Shown: positions 47,910 to 56,336, numbered from the stretch's first letter. The stretch is 64,000 bases of DNA from JAFAXD01 sp963760435 (GCA_963760435.1 CAVXDE010000035.1:62001-126000); one strand, 5' to 3'. Notes: generated from the letters alone by a model not told the origin. Made by a program: numbers and translations.

Positions 47910-47982
47910 ACATCGTCATTGCGAGCGAAGCGAAGCAATCCAGCGCTGAGGCGCTGCACTGGATTGCTTCGTCGGGCCTGTA
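47910..47982. repeat. Interspersed palindromic repeat
   Basis: Perfect 12-base arms GAAGCAATCCAG (47932-47943) and CTGGATTGCTTC (47959-47970) within CATTGCGAGCGAAGCG context. This is a well-known intergenic repeat type in many proteobacteria. It lies between the methyltransferase gene and the DUF4344 remnant. Confidence 0.8.
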
Positions 47983-48054
47983 AGTTTTTCTGTTTTTTTG
48001 CAGACGAGTGTGCATCGTGTCACGAGAAGTGGCGACACTCGATTTCATCACGCT

Positions 48055-48402
48055 CTAGTACTTCGGCTGCTCGGGCACGGGCGGGGGCAGATCGGGATGC
48101 TCCAGCACGTCCGGCAGCCACGCGCCCTCCAGCATCTTCTTGGCCATGTCCCGATCGACGGACGGCCAGACGGTCTGCTGGAACGCGAAGTGGGCTTCGC
48201 CAAACTCGACCCGGCAGTTGCGGGCGCGCGCCTGCGGCAGGTAGCCGTTGGTGACGAGATCGCCAAACGTCTCGCGGTCGGCACCATATGCCATGCAGAG
48301 CAAATTGTAGAAGCGCTGCATCGGCGCCCCGTGCACTTCCGAGAACGCCTCCAGCGGCACGACCACCTTCGGGTTATTGACGTAGAGACATTTGACGGTC
48401 TC
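48055..48402 (-). pseudogene. C-terminal remnant of a DUF4344-type metallopeptidase
   Basis: About 115 residues (QRFYNLLCMAYGAD, then TNGYLPQARARNCRVEF) match my recollection of the C-terminal part of DUF4344 proteins, exported zinc metallopeptidases of about 260 residues. The N-terminal part with signal peptide and HExxH is absent: the frame meets a stop about 20 codons upstream of 48402. The first ATG (48366) would give a 103-residue product without catalytic residues. I read it as a truncated gene. Confidence 0.55.
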
Positions 48403-48637
48403 CCTTTTATGGCGTGCTCGACGGGCTGCCGCATTGAAACGGGATCAAATTGCGATGCACTGATGGTGGGTATGAATAATTTAATCAGATCATACCTCCG
48501 CGGCAATTGCCCCTTAGGTGCAGGTATCTGGCGTGGCGGTGCAGACGCCGTCATGAACTTCAGTTACATTCCCGCCCGCTTTGGGTCCGGCCGCGAGCGC
48601 TTGGTACATTACACTTGCGTCATGAAGGTAAATTCCG

Positions 48638-49681
48638 ATGGCTGTTTCCGATACCCAGAGCGCGCAACGACCCACGATCCTGGTTGATTTCGCGCTGCAG
48701 GGCGGGGGCGCCCATGGGGCGTTTACATGGGGCGTGCTGGACCGCCTGCTCGAAGAGGAGTGGCTGCGTATCGACGGCATCTCCGGCACCTCCGCCGGGG
48801 CGATGAACGCCGCCGTGCTGATCGACGGCCACGCGGCGGGCGGGGCCGCCGGCGCGCGCGAAGCGCTGGAGCGGTTTTGGCGCCGCGTGTCGGAAGCCGC
48901 CAGCTTGAGCCCGTTGCGGCGTGGTCCGATCGACGTGCTGCTCGGCCGCTGGACGTTGGATTTCTCACCCGCGTTCCTGACCATGGATCTCATGTCGCGC
49001 ATGTTCTCGCCGTATTTTTTGGGACCGCTCGCGACAAATCCGCTGCAGCAGATCTTGTCCGACCTGATTGATTTCGAGCGGCTGGCGCGCGCGCCGATCA
49101 AACTGTTTGTCACCGCCACCAACGTACACACCGGCCGCGGGCGGGTATTCCGCAATGCCGAGATTACCCCGCAGGTTTTGCTCGCCTCCGCCTGCCTGCC
49201 GCAGCTGTTCCAGGCGATCGAGATTGATGGCGACCCCTACTGGGACGGCGGTTATTCGGGCAATCCCACCATCACGCCGCTGATACGCGAGTGCGCCTCG
49301 CAGGACACGATCTTCATTCCGATCAATCCCATGGAGCGGCCGGGCACGCCGCGCACTGCGCGCGAGATTCTCGACCGCGTCAACGAAGTCGCGTTCAACG
49401 CGGTCACCCTCAAAGAGCTGAAGATGATCGCGCTGCTGCGCCAAGTCGCCGATCCCGGCAACACCGAGGGTGCCGCCTGGGCCGGCATGCGCATCCACAT
49501 GGTGCGCAACTCCATCATGCTTGAGCTCGGCTACTCGTCGAAGCTCAACGCCGAATGGGCGTTTCTGCGCATGCTGCGCGATGAGGGCCGGCGTGCCGCC
49601 GAAGCGTTCCTGGTGGCGCACGGCGATGATCTTGGCCAGCGCTCCTCCGTCGATCTCGACCGGCTTCTTGAAGGTCTGTGA
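48638..49681 (+). CDS. Patatin-like phospholipase
   Basis: A 347-residue lipid acyl hydrolase with a Ser-Asp dyad. The oxyanion loop is LQGGGAHGAFTWGVLD, the nucleophile motif is GISGTSAGAMNA (GxSxG), and the aspartate lies in WDGGYSGNP. AAGG is found before the ATG. The GntP-like permease gene begins two bases after its stop. It probably acts on membrane phospholipids or storage lipids in the cell. Confidence 0.92.
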   Translation: MAVSDTQSAQRPTILVDFALQGGGAHGAFTWGVLDRLLEEEWLRIDGISGTSAGAMNAAVLIDGHAAGGAAGAREALERFWRRVSEAASLSPLRRGPIDVLLGRWTLDFSPAFLTMDLMSRMFSPYFLGPLATNPLQQILSDLIDFERLARAPIKLFVTATNVHTGRGRVFRNAEITPQVLLASACLPQLFQAIEIDGDPYWDGGYSGNPTITPLIRECASQDTIFIPINPMERPGTPRTAREILDRVNEVAFNAVTLKELKMIALLRQVADPGNTEGAAWAGMRIHMVRNSIMLELGYSSKLNAEWAFLRMLRDEGRRAAEAFLVAHGDDLGQRSSVDLDRLLEGL

Positions 49682-49683
49682 GC

Positions 49684-51135
49684 ATGGGCCTTCTCGGCAT
49701 CCTGGTCGGGCTTGCCCTGCTGATCTGGTTTGCCTATCGGGGCTGGAGCGTGTTGTTGCTCGCGCCCGCCGGCGCGCTGATCGCTGTGGTCTTCGCCGGT
49801 TTCCCTTTGCTGGCGAGCTGGACGCAGATCTTCATGGGTGGCACCGCTGCTTTCCTGGCGCAGTTCTATCCGTTGTTTCTGCTCGGCGCGCTGTTCGGCA
49901 AACTGATGGAGGACTGCGGCGCGGTCTCCACCATTGCGGAGTTCATGCGCGACCGTCTGGGCGAGCGCCGCGCCATCCTCGCGGTCGTGCTGGCCGGCGC
50001 GATCGTCACCTATGGCGGCGTGAGCCTGTTCGTTGCGTTGTTCGTGCTGGCGCCGATGGCCGAGGCGCTGTTTCGTTCAGCCGCGGTGCCGCGCCGGTTG
50101 ATGCCGGCGGCGATCGCGCTCGGCACGTCGACCTTCACCATGTCGGCGCTGCCGGGCACGCCGGCGATCCAGAACGCAATCCCGATGCCGTTCTTCGGCA
50201 CCACGCCATTTGCCGCGCCAGGGCTCGGTGTCATCGCCTCGGCCATCATGCTGGGTTTCGGCATGTGGTGGCTGACCCGCGCGCAGGCGCGCGCGCGGCG
50301 TGTCGGCGAAGGTTTTGGCGCTGGTGCCGCCGCTCCCGAAACCGCGGCCGCTGACGAGATCGTACGCGAGCGCGCTACGACAGCACGCGAGTTTGATCCC
50401 GCCGAGATCGCCCATGGGCGCCAGAGCGAGAAGGCTCCTCCCGTTGCGGTGGCGGCGCTGCCGCTGGTCGTCGTGATCGCCGTCAATCTGATCATGTCCC
50501 TCTTTATCCTGCCGGGCCTTGATGTTGCGTTTCTCGCCGAGCCCCTCTGGGGCGGGACCTCGCTCTCCGCCGTCGGCGGCGTGTGGGCGGTGATCGCGGC
50601 GCTCGTCGCTGCCATCGTGACGCTCATCGCCACAAACTACCGGCGCCTTCCGTCGCTGCGCACCAGCATGGACGCGGGCGCCAACGCATCGGTGCTGCCG
50701 GCGCTGAGCGTTGCGAGCCTGGTCGGATTTGGCTCGGTCGTGGCGTCATTGCCGGCCTTCGAACAGGTGCGCGACTGGGTGCTGGCCATCGAAGGCGGCC
50801 CGCTGGTCTCGCTCGCAGTCGCGACCAATGTGCTGGCGGCACTCACCGGGTCAGCATCGGGTGGACTGACCATCGCGCTTGATGCGCTCGGCCACACCTA
50901 CATGGCGCTCGCGGCTGCGCAGGGGATCAGTCCCGGGCTTCTACATCGCGTTGCCGTGATCAGTGCCGGCACGCTCGACAGCCTGCCGCATAACGGCGCC
51001 GTGGTGACGCTGCTCGCCGTGTGCGGATCGACCCACCGCGAGAGCTACTTCGACATTGTCATGGTTGCGGTGGTGAGCGCGCTTATTGCGCTCGTCGCGG
51101 TGATCGTGCTCGGCTCGCTCTTCGGCTCGTTTTAG
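49684..51135 (+). CDS. GntP-family transporter
   Basis: A 483-residue permease with about 12 hydrophobic segments. The family pattern is seen in FPLLASWTQIFMGGTAAFLA, YGGVSLFVALFVLAPMAEAL and the C-terminal LLHRVAVISAGTLDSLPHNG. GntP proteins import gluconate or related sugar acids and hydroxy acids. The ATG at 49684 is preferred because GAAGG lies 9 bases upstream; a GTG at 49678 overlapping the patatin stop is the alternative. The neighbouring hydroxyacid dehydrogenase might use the imported acid. Confidence 0.88.
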   Translation: MGLLGILVGLALLIWFAYRGWSVLLLAPAGALIAVVFAGFPLLASWTQIFMGGTAAFLAQFYPLFLLGALFGKLMEDCGAVSTIAEFMRDRLGERRAILAVVLAGAIVTYGGVSLFVALFVLAPMAEALFRSAAVPRRLMPAAIALGTSTFTMSALPGTPAIQNAIPMPFFGTTPFAAPGLGVIASAIMLGFGMWWLTRAQARARRVGEGFGAGAAAPETAAADEIVRERATTAREFDPAEIAHGRQSEKAPPVAVAALPLVVVIAVNLIMSLFILPGLDVAFLAEPLWGGTSLSAVGGVWAVIAALVAAIVTLIATNYRRLPSLRTSMDAGANASVLPALSVASLVGFGSVVASLPAFEQVRDWVLAIEGGPLVSLAVATNVLAALTGSASGGLTIALDALGHTYMALAAAQGISPGLLHRVAVISAGTLDSLPHNGAVVTLLAVCGSTHRESYFDIVMVAVVSALIALVAVIVLGSLFGSF

Positions 51136-51136
51136 T

Positions 51137-51185
51137 GCGCATGTCCCGGAAAAGTGGACGCCGGTTTTCCGAAAAGGACATGCGC
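51137..51185. repeat. Interspersed palindromic repeat, intergenic copy
   Basis: A palindrome with GCGCATGTCC and GGACATGCGC ends, directly after the permease stop. It is the second copy of the family seen inside the acyltransferase gene at 8395-8440. Here it lies between convergent genes. Confidence 0.8.
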
Positions 51186-51195
51186 CAAATAAAAT

Positions 51196-52419
51196 CTACG
51201 ATTTTGCTTCAACAACGCGCGATGCCAAGTCGGACAGGTCGGTCGAGCCCATCAGGCAGAGGTCGCGGCTGATCTCCTCGCGCAACAACGAGATCGCGTG
51301 CGCGATGCCGTCCTGCTCGGCAATTGCCGCCGCGTAGATGAAAGGCCGGCCCACGAACACGAAATCCGCACCCAGTGCCAGCGCTTTGATCACGTCGGTG
51401 CCGCGGCGGATGCCGCCGTCGTAGATCACCGTCATCGGCCGGGCTTCCCGCGCCACGTCGGCGAGCACCTGCAGCGGCGAGACCGCGCCATCAAGCTGAC
51501 GCCCGCCGTGATTGGAGACGAAGATTCCATCCATTCCGATTTCCCTCGCGCGCCGCGCGTCAGCGGCAGCGAGGATTCCCTTGATGAGCAAACGTCCCTT
51601 CCAGCGTTCGCGGATCCATTCGAGGTCGGCCCAGCCGAGCGAGTTGCGGGTGAGCGAGCGCTCCGCGTTGGCGGAGAACACCGGGACGCCGCGCGTCGCC
51701 CGCCCGTTCTCGAAATGCGGCATGCCCTCGGCCATCAGGGTGCGCGCGACGGTTTCGATCAGCCACAGCGGATGCGTCAATGCGTCGATCGCGAGCTGCA
51801 AGGTCGGCCGTAGCGGCGACGAATAGCCGTTGCGGATGTTGTTCTCGCGATTGCCACCGATCGGCACGTCGGCCGTGACCACCAGGGTTTCGTACCCGGC
51901 GGCGCGCACGCGATCGAGCAGCGCACTGATCTCGTTGCGGTCGGGCGGCAGGTAGGCCTGGAACCAGGTGGCTGGATTGGCGGCAGCCACGCGTTCGAGC
52001 GTGACGATCGAAGCGCCGCTCAGCAGGAACGGAATATTCGCCGCCGCCGCGGCGCGCGCATAAGCAATATCCGCGTGGAAGCCGGCAAGCCCCGAGGCCC
52101 CCATCGGGGCGATCCCGAACGGCGCATCGTAAGTGTGGCCGAACAGCTCGCGCTTGGTCGTGCGCGCCGAGGTGTCGACCAGCATGCGCGGCACGAACGC
52201 CCAACGCGCGAACGCGCTGCGGTTGGCGCGCAGCGACCAGTCGGTCTCCACGCCGCCGGCGATATAGCCAAACACGCTGCGCGGCAGGAACCGGCGCGCG
52301 GCCGGCTCGAAATCATCAAGTGCCAGGACCGGCTTGAGCCGGCGAACCTGGGCGGCTGCCGCGGTGCTGGGCGTGTCCGGCACCGCCGTCACGCCCGCTT
52401 GTCTTTCAGCGATTGTCAT
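51196..52419 (-). CDS. FMN-dependent alpha-hydroxyacid oxidising enzyme
   Basis: A 407-residue cytoplasmic member of the lactate dehydrogenase/glycolate oxidase family. Family residues: GYIAGGVETDWSLRAN, the FMN loop IAPMGASGLAGF, WFQAYLP, the active lysine in LIKGIL, SNHGGRQLDG and YDGGIRRGTDV. It lacks the Tat signal and CxxCH of the paralogue at 15886. It may oxidise lactate, mandelate or a similar acid. Convergent with the GntP-like gene. Confidence 0.9.
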   Translation of the reverse strand: MTIAERQAGVTAVPDTPSTAAAAQVRRLKPVLALDDFEPAARRFLPRSVFGYIAGGVETDWSLRANRSAFARWAFVPRMLVDTSARTTKRELFGHTYDAPFGIAPMGASGLAGFHADIAYARAAAAANIPFLLSGASIVTLERVAAANPATWFQAYLPPDRNEISALLDRVRAAGYETLVVTADVPIGGNRENNIRNGYSSPLRPTLQLAIDALTHPLWLIETVARTLMAEGMPHFENGRATRGVPVFSANAERSLTRNSLGWADLEWIRERWKGRLLIKGILAAADARRAREIGMDGIFVSNHGGRQLDGAVSPLQVLADVAREARPMTVIYDGGIRRGTDVIKALALGADFVFVGRPFIYAAAIAEQDGIAHAISLLREEISRDLCLMGSTDLSDLASRVVEAKS

Positions 52420-52457
52420 CGCGCCAGAATGACGATCCTGGCTCGCACCCGCAAGTC

Positions 52458-52874
52458 CTAGGCCTTGAGCGAGTTGGGGACCTTGCCGCCATTCTCGGCG
52501 AGCTTGGTCATCACCTGCTTATGCAGCCAGATGTTCATGCTCGCCGAGTCATTCATGTCGCCCGAATAGTGCAGTTCCTTCGCCAGCTCCTTGCGGGCGT
52601 GCAGGCCGCTGTCGAGATTCAGGAGCTTCATCAGGTCAACGATCGATCTGCGCCAGTCGAGCTTCTCGGGGTTCTGGCTGGCAAGATGGGTGAGGATCGC
52701 CTCGACATCCACCGGAGCACCGGCGGGACCTGTCGAAGCCGTGGCCGGGGCCCCAGGTGCAGGCTTCGCAGCTCCGGGTGCTGGCGCGGCGCTTGGGGCG
52801 GTGGAGCCCGGCGCAGGCGTGGCTGCTTTGGCATGGCCAAAGATCTTGGACATGATGTTCCCGAAGATACTCAT
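52458..52874 (-). CDS. DUF3597 protein
   Basis: A 138-residue protein. The N-terminus is MSIFGNIMSKIFGHAKAATP, followed by a 40-residue Ala/Pro linker. The conserved C-terminal domain holds LDWRRSIVDLMKLLNLDSGL, then ARKELAKELHYSGDMNDS, which matches DUF3597. The fold is helical and the function unknown. It stands alone, 38 bp downstream of the hydroxyacid enzyme gene on the same strand. Confidence 0.88.
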   Translation of the reverse strand: MSIFGNIMSKIFGHAKAATPAPGSTAPSAAPAPGAAKPAPGAPATASTGPAGAPVDVEAILTHLASQNPEKLDWRRSIVDLMKLLNLDSGLHARKELAKELHYSGDMNDSASMNIWLHKQVMTKLAENGGKVPNSLKA

Positions 52875-53183
52875 AGGGCTATCTCCCGTTCTGCAAAATA
52901 TAGACTACCACCATCTGGCGACGGCTTGCGAAGCAATGATGACGGTAGAGTATCCTGCAACTCCAGGTTAGACGGCAAGCGAGCTGCTCTGTCACACGAA
53001 GCGATTGTGCGCCCATTAGGTTCCGGCCAGGCGAAGCCAGAGCTTAGCCGCGATCGCAACGCTCGCGCTGAGGCTTGGTTCACCCTTGACCCGGCTTGCC
53101 CAGGCCGCATCAGGGCGCTAAATCATCGGCGCCCTTTACGGGCTCAACGCGCCCCGTGTGGCTCAAGAGCTGAACACCAAGGC
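52875..53183. other. Gap upstream of tRNA-Met
   Basis: No gene is supported here. It must hold the tRNA promoter. A small hairpin, GGGCGC (53113-53118) with GCGCCC (53129-53134) followed by TTTA, is visible. Confidence 0.5.
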
Positions 53184-53260
53184 GGCGGAGTAGCTCAGTT
53201 GGTCAGAGCAGCGGAATCATAATCCGTGTGTCGGGGGTTCAAATCCCTCCTCCGCTACCA
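53184..53260 (+). tRNA. tRNA-Met (CAT)
   Basis: A 77-base cloverleaf: acceptor arms GGCGGAG and CTCCGCT, D arm with AGCTCAGTTGGTCAGAGC, anticodon stem GCGGA/TCCGT around loop ATCATAA (anticodon CAT), T arm with GGTTCAAATCC, and encoded CCA. The sequence fits elongator rather than initiator methionine tRNA, judged by the paired first base. The integrated element starts at its 3' end. Confidence 0.95.
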
Positions 53261-53322
53261 AGTAAAAACCCTTATAAATCCGGTACTTTCTCCGTCTAAC
53301 CTGGATCCGAAAGCGCCATCTC

Positions 53323-53410
53323 TTTGTCGCGTTTTGTCGCGTAAATTCATCAATGGTTTCAAGGTCTGTCGCTGTGCTAAATTATCTAGATGCGACAAAG
53401 GCGCGACAAA
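53323..53410. promoter_or_regulatory. Four TTTGTCGC sites at the element's left end
   Basis: TTTGTCGC occurs directly at 53323-53330 and 53333-53340, and inverted at 53392-53399 and 53403-53410; TGTCGC occurs once more at 53367-53372. Spacing within each pair is 10-11 bases, one helical turn. Lying 60-150 bp from the tRNA, they could be arm-type sites for integrase or excisionase, or operators. The inverted pair lies within the first codons of the next gene. Confidence 0.6.
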
Positions 53411-54022
53411 ACCGCTCCCCCAGCGCCCGATAACGACGCCGTTTACGCTGGCATTCCCCGCGATGCTGACGGCCATCCGGTTTACCTGATCCTGTCGGAG
53501 CCGATCCGTACCGAGTTTGAAGAGCAAATGAGCATCTGCGACGCGGCGTGGCGGGAATGGAGGGACCCTCTGGCCATCTCTGACGCAACGACGCGGGTGC
53601 ACATATTCCGCCAGCCGATTCCGGCCTGGCTCGAGCGGGCGATCGCTGAGCTCGCACACAGCAGGCGCACAAAGGCCCACGCCGAACGCCGACAAGAAGC
53701 GGTCAAGCAGTACATTCGCTACGAATGTGTGCTGAAGGCAAAGCTCGGTGCGCTCGCTAGCAAGGACTGGGGCAAATACGCATGGGAGGGTGCCGATCCT
53801 TCAAGTGCGGGGATTCTTTGGGACGAGGCGTATGCGGAGGCATCGGACCGGCTAAAAGGAACTTTTGCAGAAGGTGAGCCGGCAACCATGAAAGCGGCTT
53901 ATGCCAAGGTGCGCGGAGACGCCAAGGCTGGGCGTTTTCTTAAGTACGGATTCCACCCGCGAGATAATCGGTTTCAGGATGGGCTATTAAAATCGGCTAA
54001 AGGTAAAGCGAAGACAAGCTGA
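53390..54022 (+). CDS. Hypothetical protein of the integrated element
   Basis: A 210-residue soluble protein I do not recognise. The middle (HSRRTKAHAERRQEAVKQYI) is basic and helical, and the C-terminus is lysine-rich (LLKSAKGKAKTS). No integrase or recombinase residues are seen. No clear ribosome site precedes the ATG, and its first codons are made of two TTTGTCGC repeats in reverse, so the true start may lie elsewhere. Confidence 0.6.
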   Translation: MRQRRDKTAPPAPDNDAVYAGIPRDADGHPVYLILSEPIRTEFEEQMSICDAAWREWRDPLAISDATTRVHIFRQPIPAWLERAIAELAHSRRTKAHAERRQEAVKQYIRYECVLKAKLGALASKDWGKYAWEGADPSSAGILWDEAYAEASDRLKGTFAEGEPATMKAAYAKVRGDAKAGRFLKYGFHPRDNRFQDGLLKSAKGKAKTS

Positions 54023-54042
54023 CCTTGGCTGAGTTTGGTGGA

Positions 54043-54090
54043 GTCAAAATTGAATTTTGGTTCTACTAGTGTAGTCAAAATCGCGTTTTG
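54043..54090. promoter_or_regulatory. Pair of palindromic operator-like sites
   Basis: Site 1 is TCAAAATTGAATTTTGG (54043-54059) and site 2 is TCAAAATCGCGTTTTGG (54074-54090). Each has symmetric arms CAAAA and TTTTG, and both keep AGTC before and GG after. They start 31 bases apart, three helical turns, in an AT-rich stretch upstream of the HTH gene. They look like repressor or excisionase sites over an element promoter. Confidence 0.6.
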
Positions 54091-54126
54091 GCTTTCTTAA
54101 CAGAAATTTTTAGATCGAATACGACC

Positions 54127-54153
54127 GCACGACACCTGTTGAGGATGTCGTGC
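54127..54153 (+). promoter_or_regulatory. Hairpin with ribosome site in its loop
   Basis: GCACGACA (54127-54134) and TGTCGTGC (54146-54153) are perfect arms around CCTGTTGAGGA. The loop contains GAGGA and the ATG of the HTH gene starts two bases after the stem. Folded RNA would limit ribosome access; as DNA it could be a dimer binding site. Confidence 0.5.
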
Positions 54154-54154
54154 C

Positions 54155-54358
54155 ATGACCAACGATACCGCTGAAAAAGCTGCTCTCGCCGATGATTTGA
54201 TTTGGGGCGCGGGCGCAATCGCTGACGAGCTCGGCGTCTCGATTTAGTCAGTTTACTACCTAATCCGCAAGCGCAAGATCCCGGTTTCCAAGATCGGGAG
54301 CAAGACCATCATCGCGTCGCGCAGGCAATTGCGCCGTGCGCTCACTCCCTCAACCTAA
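54155..54358 (+). pseudogene. HTH/excisionase-like gene with an amber codon
   Basis: Read through, the frame encodes 67 residues: IWGAGAIADELGVSI, stop TAG at 54245-54247, then SVYYLIRKRKIPVSKIGSKT and ASRRQLRRAL. This is the winged-helix pattern of small excisionase or AlpA-like DNA-binding proteins; the stop falls in the recognition-helix region where CAG (Gln) or a similar codon is expected. The truncated 30-residue product could not bind DNA. It is either a nonsense mutation or suppressed. Confidence 0.75.
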
Positions 54359-54430
54359 AAATCGGGCCGGTACCGCCTGCGAAGCGGCCCGGCCCATTTG
54401 TTTCGTCCACCGACCAAAGCGGAGCGAAAG

Positions 54431-54619
54431 ATGTCCTTGTATACGCCTCCAGATCGAACTGAGCTAGTCGACCGCGATGCCCCGCGTCCCATGGAGCTGG
54501 CGCCTGATCTTCAAGTCGCGCTCGCGGAACTAGCGACCGTCGAAGGTCACTCTCTCAATCACCTCATCGTCCTGTTGCTCAACGAAGGGCTTGATCAGCG
54601 CCTGCACACACGGGGCTGA
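54431..54619 (+). CDS. Small hypothetical protein, possibly ribbon-helix-helix
   Basis: A 62-residue protein starting MSLYTPPDRTEL, with GGAG before the ATG. The C-terminal half, LQVALAELATVEGHSLNHLI followed by VLLLNEGLDQRL, fits the strand-helix-helix pattern of Arc-type DNA-binding proteins. The first strand is short, so the call is tentative. Confidence 0.5.
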   Translation: MSLYTPPDRTELVDRDAPRPMELAPDLQVALAELATVEGHSLNHLIVLLLNEGLDQRLHTRG

Positions 54620-54622
54620 TCA

Positions 54623-55048
54623 ATGTCAGCCTCCGACATTTTCGAATTTATGCGCAAGCACGGTCTCAAGCTCACCGATTTGTATGAGATCGGCGGGCGG
54701 GACTTTCGCAGTCCGAATCCAGACATTCGCAGGCGTGCCCACCAGATCGAAAAGTGCTGGGAGAAGATAGCCGCGCGGAACCTACGATTTGCGGACCTCG
54801 AACAGTTCGCCACGGCACCGGCCAATCGGGCTCGCTATCCGCGCCAAATCGCTAATTCGCCGAATGCGGCCTCAGGCCCCAAAATTGAGCGAAAGCAAAT
54901 TTCCCAACAAAATCAATCGGATAAGACACCCGCCTCTAAGGCCGCTTTCGTAGAAAAAAACAAGCAAAATCAGACACTTAATTTTTCACCCCCGGCCTAT
55001 TGCGCAGCTGAGCCCTCCGGACCCGTATCTGTGGAGGGCGCCTCGTGA
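54623..55048 (+). CDS. Hypothetical protein of the integrated element
   Basis: A 141-residue protein. The N-terminal 70 residues (SDIFEFMRKHGLKLTDLYEI, then AHQIEKCWEKIAARNL) look like a compact helical domain; the rest is polar and low in complexity with many Gln, Asn and Lys. No family recognised. It overlaps the next gene by four bases. Confidence 0.55.
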   Translation: MSASDIFEFMRKHGLKLTDLYEIGGRDFRSPNPDIRRRAHQIEKCWEKIAARNLRFADLEQFATAPANRARYPRQIANSPNAASGPKIERKQISQQNQSDKTPASKAAFVEKNKQNQTLNFSPPAYCAAEPSGPVSVEGAS

Positions 55049-55254
55049 GCGAGCTCCTGCGCGAGACCCTGAGCACGCTCCGTGCGGCTGGCTTCGAGCC
55101 CGAGGTTGAGCACTCCAAACACCTAAAGGTCCGCTTCGTTGATGCGCATGGCCGGCCGCAGCTGATCGTGGTCGCGCGATCGCCTGGAACAGTGTTCGCC
55201 ATTCATCAACACCGTGCGTTGCTGCGCCGGCTGCTGCGAGGAGCATCGCGATGA
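55045..55254 (+). CDS. Small HicA-like/dsRBD-fold phage protein
   Basis: A 69-residue protein from GTG with GGAGGG upstream. The pattern LRAAGFEPEVEHSKHLKVRF, then PQLIVVARSPG and a basic helix RALLRRLLRGA, resembles the small HicA/dsRBD-like fold often found in phages. No HicB-like antitoxin is adjacent, so a toxin role is not indicated. It overlaps the neighbours on both sides by four bases. Confidence 0.5.
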   Translation: MSELLRETLSTLRAAGFEPEVEHSKHLKVRFVDAHGRPQLIVVARSPGTVFAIHQHRALLRRLLRGASR

Positions 55255-55367
55255 CCCGCGCCGTCCTCATCAGCGCGGCTTTGCTGCTCTGGGGCCTGCT
55301 CGCGACCGCCTTGCTCGGATTCCTAGTGGTGCCGCTCGTGCTCCATATCGCGGGGTTGCTGTCATGA
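55251..55367 (+). CDS. 38-residue membrane peptide
   Basis: A very short gene, ATG 55251 to TGA 55367, lying in four-base ATGA overlaps with both neighbours. The product starts MTRAVLISAALLLWGLLA and is almost one continuous membrane helix or helical hairpin (about residues 4-36). GAGGAG lies upstream. Small membrane peptides of phages may act in lysis or inhibition; no evidence decides here. Confidence 0.55.
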   Translation: MTRAVLISAALLLWGLLATALLGFLVVPLVLHIAGLLS

Positions 55368-56336
55368 GCGCCCGTCGCAGCCCCGACGAGTTTCGCGCCG
55401 AGCAGAACGCCAAGAAGCAGGCCAAGGGTGCCACCGTCGGCGCGCTCAATACCGAACGTGAACGCGCGGCTAACCAATCCGAACTCGACCGTCGTGTTGC
55501 TGAGAATTCTTCGACTGGGCCAACGCGTCATTACCGACATCATTGGGATTGGACAGCATCTTGTTGAATGCAAGCGGTTGGTGGGCCACGGCGAGTGGTT
55601 GCCTTGGTTGAGCCGCGAATTTGCCTGGAGCGAGAATACGGCCCTCCACTTCATGCGCGTTTTCGAGATGTCAAAAACGCAAAGCTTTGCGAATTTGCAT
55701 CTTCCGCTGAGTAGCCTCTATCTGCTCGCTGCCCCGTCCACTCCTGAATCAGCCCGTCACGAGGTTCTCGAGCGAGCCAAAAGTGGTGAGTCGGTTTCGG
55801 TCACCGAGACAGAGCAGACAATTAAGCGCCACAAGACGGCGAATGCGAACGAGGTCTCGACCGTCGCTGAGCCCGATGGTGGTGGTGGTGAACATGGTCA
55901 CCGCCAGCGTGATGATCATGTCGATCGCGATAATCATGGCAATGTTGACACGCCGGCAACCTCCTTACCGACGGTCAGAAGGTTGGCGAAGCGCTCAATC
56001 TTGCAGCTCTGGGAGGACGGCGACACCACCGATCGTCAGCTCATCCGAGATCTGGTGATCGAGGAGTACTTCGCCGCCACGACCGGCGCGGACCTGTTCC
56101 TGCGCATCCCTGCGGATCGCCGTCGGGATGTGATCAGCGAGTTGCTCGATCGCCTTGGCGCGGAAGGCCTCCGCCAGATCATGTCCCCGGAACTGAAGTG
56201 CGAGCTTCAGAAGCGCGCATCAGTAAAGGGCAAGTCGATCAACCTCACGCCAACCAGTTCCACCGTTTCCGGCGATGACGCCGGGAACCGAGGCGCCTGT
56301 GACAGCAAGCGCCTCGGCAACTCCAACGGCCAATGA
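55364..56336 (+). pseudogene. DUF3102 protein, frameshifted
   Basis: The N-terminal frame (MSARRSPDEFRAEQNAKKQA to SELDRRVAE) starts at 55364, in an ATGA overlap. The conserved part is in another frame: ILRLGQRVITDIIGIGQHLV, then GHGEWLPWLSREFAWSENTA, which matches DUF3102, a phage/plasmid family with a ParB- or HTH-like role. Skipping base 55505 joins the two frames into VAEILRLGQRV, as expected for the family. The C-terminal 150 residues are polar, with a His/Asp-rich stretch near 55890-55940, and then helical. Confidence 0.75.

Noticed and set aside
54245..54247. TAG read as pyrrolysine
   Set aside because: Nothing in the window suggests a pyrrolysine system and the protein is a DNA-binding type, not a methylamine methyltransferase.
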